DNA of 64,000 nt from Bacteroides sp. (GTDB taxonomy: Bacteria; Bacteroidota; Bacteroidia; Bacteroidales; Bacteroidaceae): NCBI GenBank assembly GCA_020861095.1, contig JAJBTC010000057.1, positions 1-64,000 of the forward strand. Direction: 5' to 3'. How positions within the stretch are numbered: the stretch's first letter is position 1; each line of letters opens with the position of its first letter. Below, piece by piece: positions 59,488 through 64,000 of this stretch. Position numbers and translations under genes: made by a program. Under the pieces are notes generated by a model that worked only from the letters and a program-made list of their open reading frames with translations, did no database searches and was not told the origin of the DNA.

Positions 59488-59928
59488 ATGGATAAACAAC
59501 AAATAAAAAAAGAATCACCCGCTACCTTATTATCCGGGAATCGAAAATTAGTGCCGTCGGAACAAAACGGCAAATGGGGATTTTCAGATGCCGCCACAGG
59601 CGAAGAGGTGGTGTCATGGATATACGATTACGCCTATCCTTTTTCCGTAGGACTGGCACTGGTAAGGTCAAACGGCAGATGGGGATATATAGATCAGACA
59701 GGCAGAGAAGTGATCCCGTGCATATACAACCCAGCCTGGTCGTTTACCAAAACCGGAATGGCAGCGGTATGTATAGAGGGGAAGTGTGGTTTTATAGATC
59801 AGACCGGAAAAGAAGTAATCCTCCTTGTCTACGATGAAGCCCGCTATTTCAATAAAGAGGGAAAAGCGAAAGTAAAACAAAACGGAGAAACGTTCTTTAT
59901 AGATACCCAAGGAAATCGGGTGGAGTAA
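59488..59928 (+). CDS. WG-repeat protein
   Basis: Repeats NGKWGFSDAATGEEV / NGRWGYIDQTGREVIPCIY / EGKCGFIDQTGKEVI. Confidence 0.88.
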   Translation: MDKQQIKKESPATLLSGNRKLVPSEQNGKWGFSDAATGEEVVSWIYDYAYPFSVGLALVRSNGRWGYIDQTGREVIPCIYNPAWSFTKTGMAAVCIEGKCGFIDQTGKEVILLVYDEARYFNKEGKAKVKQNGETFFIDTQGNRVE

Positions 59929-60064
59929 GAGTAGGAAGAGACCTGCGGATCACAGAAAACTTCACCGGGGATAAGGGTCCCACGGGTCGGGACATCAGAC
60001 AGCTTCCTATATATATTCTTCCGGCAGAGCATACTCCGCCGGAAGAATGTTTCTGATGGGCAGC

Positions 60065-60844
60065 TTATTTATCTATCTTTTTCCCGATATAAAATACATA
60101 GCCATAAAAATCTTTATACCTGCTATACATCGCTGCTTCGTGACGTTGAGCGGCAACAAATTCCTCCACCCCTTTATTGCCGGGGTATCTGGCAAGCAGT
60201 TGTTGCTGTGCTGTCACTGCCGGAGCAAAATAATGATCCGTCCAGCAGTTTGAAGGCAGCACAAAAGTAGCTACAGGGATATATCCCGCTTTCTGCATCT
60301 GAGCTACATTGGCAGGAAGGGTATCTATCGCCGGATAATGCAGCATCCAGAAATCATGGATCTCCGCCGGACGTTGCTCCGTGAACCACGTTGCCTCCGT
60401 CACGGCCACATACCCGCCTGGTTTCAGATACTCCCGCCATTCGGTCAGGCCGCGTTCGAAACCGATGTTATAGATCGCGCCTTCCGACCAGATAAGATCC
60501 AGCGATCCCTTTTCGAAAGGCAGGTCGTCCATCGAACCAACGATGCCTTTTACTCTGTCCTGCAAACCCAGCCGGGACGCATTGCGATTGAATATACGGA
60601 TGAAGTCGGAAGAAAGCTCCAGTCCGGTGATATGTCCGGGAGCATGCCCGCCCAGGATCATGGTCTGTCCGCCTGTTCCACAGCCAAGGTCGGCGATGTG
60701 TGACTCATCGGTCAAGTTATCTATAAAACTTAAGGCGTTGAGGGTAGCTTCGGGACTTCCGGGTCCTTGCCGTTCCAGACTGGCAAAGTATTCGTAGATC
60801 AAACTAAAATCGAAATCGTAGATGGTTTTATTTTCGTTACTCAT
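60065..60844 (-). CDS. Class I SAM-dependent methyltransferase
   Basis: [17 protein letters not shown] and downstream Rossmann motifs. Confidence 0.9.
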   Translation of the reverse strand: MSNENKTIYDFDFSLIYEYFASLERQGPGSPEATLNALSFIDNLTDESHIADLGCGTGGQTMILGGHAPGHITGLELSSDFIRIFNRNASRLGLQDRVKGIVGSMDDLPFEKGSLDLIWSEGAIYNIGFERGLTEWREYLKPGGYVAVTEATWFTEQRPAEIHDFWMLHYPAIDTLPANVAQMQKAGYIPVATFVLPSNCWTDHYFAPAVTAQQQLLARYPGNKGVEEFVAAQRHEAAMYSRYKDFYGYVFYIGKKIDK

Positions 60845-61538
60845 TTTTGTTTAAATTGAAATGTAGAAATGAAAAGTACAGAATGAGTGAATACTTCATC
60901 CTTACCTTTTTTTATGATACATGAAAATACCCCAGACAAGAACATGCCTGAGTATGAATAAAGGGATAACCCCGGCAAGAATGCCAGAGGTTATTTACTT
61001 CACAATCTCCTTTTTCGATTTAAACATACGCTGCAAAGATAGTATATTTTTGATGCATACCACGTCTCCGTCCCTGATTTTTTTGTTTTTTAGCGGCCCA
61101 ACGGATGTTTCTCCGCTTCTATCATGCGATTTAGCCGAAGGATGGATACCTTTAAACATTTTCAGATAACAACGGACAGTATCAGTCCCCCATTAAAACA
61201 TATTCTGGTCTTACATGCGATGCGTGGATCGGGTATACTCAAACACCAGGATATATAAAATATACCACTCTTTTCTCTACGATTAAGATTTCACCTGCTG
61301 GCGGAGTAATAGTCCGATAAGACTTCTTAGTTGCCCTACAAGAAAATATTTCCTCTCCAAACGAATCGGCCACAGAAACGCCTTGAAAGATCAGGGTATA
61401 GTACTGAAACAAATACTATTTTCTTTTTATATCCGTTTCATCCATTTTTAACAAAATCTGGTGTTCAACTTTATATGCCACATATTTGTTTTATGTTAAG
61501 TACAGGTAAAGAAATCAGTACTTTTAAAACTAAGATAC

Positions 61539-62128
61539 ATGAAAAATTCAGAGGAAATGCGCGCACTGATAAAAAAACGGGGTACAAATCAGTTAGACGA
61601 TCTCACCCTGGGACTTGTCAATGCCATGAAGTACAGCAATCCGGATATCCTTTATCCTGATTTTGGCGATGTGAAACCCGGTGAGGGAGTAGAAGCGGAA
61701 TGGTTTTACGACGTGTACAGAGGTACAAATAATTTTCGGAACTGACAGCTATCCATCAGTATATATCGCAGGAGGCTCTCTTTGACGATGTAGGTGAGCT
61801 GATGATGGGTATCGCACTGGTAGAGATGAAACACATGGATAAGCTGGGTGATTTTATATTGGCACTCAAAGGAAATGTCACCCAGGAATATGATACCAAA
61901 TACGTATCCTACGGAAACAGTGCTCGTGAAGCCGTGCAGTTAGGGATTGAATCGGAGACCGCTACCATTGCCGCATATAACAAGATACTGAAAAAGATAA
62001 AAGCACTTCCTGAGAACCAAACGACCGTTATCAGTTTCCAGCTTTTGTCCAAGTTAATAGCAGACGAGACACACCATATATCCCTGTTCCATGAATGGCT
62101 GAAAGAGCATCCGGAACCGAAGAAATAA
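61539..62128 (+). CDS. Ferritin-like/rubrerythrin-type protein split by one frameshift
   Basis: Fixing T4 tract 61733..61736 gives YRGTNNFSELTAIHQYISQEALFDDVGELMMGIALVEMKHMDKLGDFI...LIADETHHISLFHEWL. Confidence 0.7.
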
Positions 62129-62573
62129 GGGAACTACCTATGTACCTGGAGAAGCACTTTACCAGTGGAAGGAATGGGCTGTGAACGGCCGTACAGGGAA
62201 CAAACGAACAGGGACTTGCAGAGCAGATCTTATATGTATAGAGTTTTGCTCATATACCGTAACTTTATAGACAAAAGAATGATTCGTATCGCCAACTATG
62301 TGATTGCAATCGGAAGGATGAGGGATGGATGCTTCGGGCTATTCCCTACGGATCGGTTAAGTTAAAAATATCTCTTTCTTCCATGGCCTTATCTAATTAT
62401 GCGGTGAAGTTAACGCAAAGCCTTACAACAGTTTCGCTGTAAAGCTCAATTATTTTTGTTTAGGAGTCCATTTTGCCGTTTTAACCGATAAGGAGTAAGT
62501 ACACTTTTCCATATGTATTAATTTCGCCGGACAATCAGGAATACTTCTTACTCATGGATACATACACATACAT

Positions 62574-63203
62574 ATGAACAAGAATATGAACATTTTCCTA
62601 TGGGCATTGGGATTTATAAGTGTAATGGCAGTAAGTGCCTGTACGGAAAACAGTAAACAGGAGTCTCAAACCCTAAAAACGAATGAAAGTATGGAATTTC
62701 TGGAATTAGTGAAAACCCGTCGGTCAATCCGGAATTATCTGCCACAGGAAGTGGAACAGGAAAAGCTGGATTATATCATGGAAAGTGTCCGGCTGGCACC
62801 TTCGGCTGCCAATATACAGCCCTGGTATTTTTACATAATAAAAAGTGAAGAAGCAAAAAAGGCCGTTACGGACTCTTATCCTGCCAAATGGATGGCTACG
62901 GCTCCGATGTATATCGTGGCTTGCGGCAACAGTGAGGTATCCTGGAAAAGGAATTCATACGATGGAAAGGATTATGTAGATGTGGATGTAGCTATTGCAT
63001 TCGAGCATCTGTGTCTGGCAGCGGCAGAGCAGGGTCTGGGTACATGTTGGATCGGACATTTCGACCCGGAAAAAATCACTACTCTCCTGAACATTCCTTC
63101 TCATCTGACTCCGATTGCCATCACTCCACTGGGATATCCGCATCCCGAACAAGGAAGAAGAACTCCCAGAAAGAAAATAGAAGAAATCATGGAAGTACGC
63201 TAA
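62574..63203 (+). CDS. Nitroreductase-family protein with lipoprotein signal peptide
   Basis: MAVSACTENSK lipobox then FLELVKTRRSIRNYLPQEVEQEKLDYIMESVRLAPSAANIQPWYF. Confidence 0.88.
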   Translation: MNKNMNIFLWALGFISVMAVSACTENSKQESQTLKTNESMEFLELVKTRRSIRNYLPQEVEQEKLDYIMESVRLAPSAANIQPWYFYIIKSEEAKKAVTDSYPAKWMATAPMYIVACGNSEVSWKRNSYDGKDYVDVDVAIAFEHLCLAAAEQGLGTCWIGHFDPEKITTLLNIPSHLTPIAITPLGYPHPEQGRRTPRKKIEEIMEVR

Positions 63204-63390
63204 AAAGGGTATACTAAATTGCATCTGCCGGTTTCCGATCCTATAATTTAAAGAGGGGAACCGGCGGTGTATTCACCCATACTCCCTTTTCTATCTATCC
63301 TCGTAGAGATACATAGCCGCCTCTCCCTATTCTTCCCCATGAGCCCCACTACAAACAAAAGGGAGCCCTGAAACCCAAATTCGTTCTTCT

Positions 63391-64000
63391 ATGATACAGC
63401 CGACCACCACCCGACAAAGATATCTTATCCTCGATGCACTCCGGGGCATGGCATTGCTCGGCATCTGCCTGGCCAACTATCCCGAATTTTCACTGTACAC
63501 CTTTCTGGATAGCAGCGTCACAGCTGCCATGCCCACCGCTCCCGTAGATACTGTAGTAAAATACCTGCAATACATCTTTATAGACGGCAAATTCTATACC
63601 CTCTTCTCTATCCTCTTTGGGATCGGCTTCTCCCTGATCCTGACCAACGCCCGGGAAAAAGGAACCAACGGACTGCGTATTTTTTACCGCCGTATGGCAG
63701 TCCTCCTGCTGATCGGACTGCTCCACCTGGTGTTTCTCTGGGCAGGCGATATACTCATCCTCTACGCCTTTGTCGGCTTCTTTCTGCCCTTGTTCAGAAA
63801 GCTATCCGATAAAAGACTACTCCTCTGTGCCTTCATACTATGGATCATACCTGTATCAATAGATACCGCTGTGATGCTCACCGGTTGGGATCCGGCCGCC
63901 CCCGCTGTCCGTGCCACCCACTATTTTCATACGCTGGCAGGCATCAACGAAGAGAACTTTCCTGTATGGCTGGTGCAACATGACAACTATATAGATGTAG
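63391..64000 (+). CDS. DUF418-family membrane protein (truncated by window end)
   Basis: MIQPTTTRQRYLILDALRGMALLGICLANYPEFSLY...GKFYTLFSILFGIGFSLIL, open at window end. Confidence 0.85.
   Translation, partial: MIQPTTTRQRYLILDALRGMALLGICLANYPEFSLYTFLDSSVTAAMPTAPVDTVVKYLQYIFIDGKFYTLFSILFGIGFSLILTNAREKGTNGLRIFYRRMAVLLLIGLLHLVFLWAGDILILYAFVGFFLPLFRKLSDKRLLLCAFILWIIPVSIDTAVMLTGWDPAAPAVRATHYFHTLAGINEENFPVWLVQHDNYIDV

Overview
The window looks like a Bacteroidales chromosome segment; this taxonomic placement is inferred from Mfa1/Mfa2 fimbriae, SusC-type TonB receptors and codon style. Blocks in order: (1) housekeeping genes on the minus strand: rluB-like pseudouridine synthase with a long repetitive N-terminus, and purB. 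(2) Tandem paralogous lipoproteins, then a secreted tyrosine-phosphatase-like enzyme / TonB-dependent receptor / MORN operon. (3) A minus-strand Mfa1/Mfa2-type fimbrial cluster with an embedded HTH regulator. (4) A divergent S24-repressor/small-HTH pair with operator-like palindromes. (5) A ~20 kb minus-strand extracellular contractile injection system (eCIS, PVC/AFP/MAC/BIS-like) at ~19.7-39.9 kb. It has DUF4255, sheath, two tubes, DUF5908, LysM tube-associated protein, VgrG-like spike, PAAR, gp25, baseplate J, Pvc12-like protein, tape measure, AAA+ ATPase and a membrane protein. An unannotated HExxH (zincin) protein inside it is my best cargo-effector candidate. (6) Pyruvate oxidase and threonine dehydrogenase. 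(7) A second, plus-strand fimbrial cluster followed by two paralogous HTH regulators. (8) WG-repeat protein, methyltransferase, ferritin-like protein, exported nitroreductase and a truncated DUF418 protein. At least ten conserved reading frames are broken or fused by 1-nt changes, nearly all in homopolymers. I read this mainly as assembly error, with phase variation or decay as alternatives. The intergenic gaps carry a family of inverted-repeat elements built from CGTAAATC, TTATAAGT and GAGACGCACG modules, including one that fills the only large gap in the eCIS operon. No tRNA, rRNA or CRISPR array was recognised. All family calls come from reading translations, not database searches.
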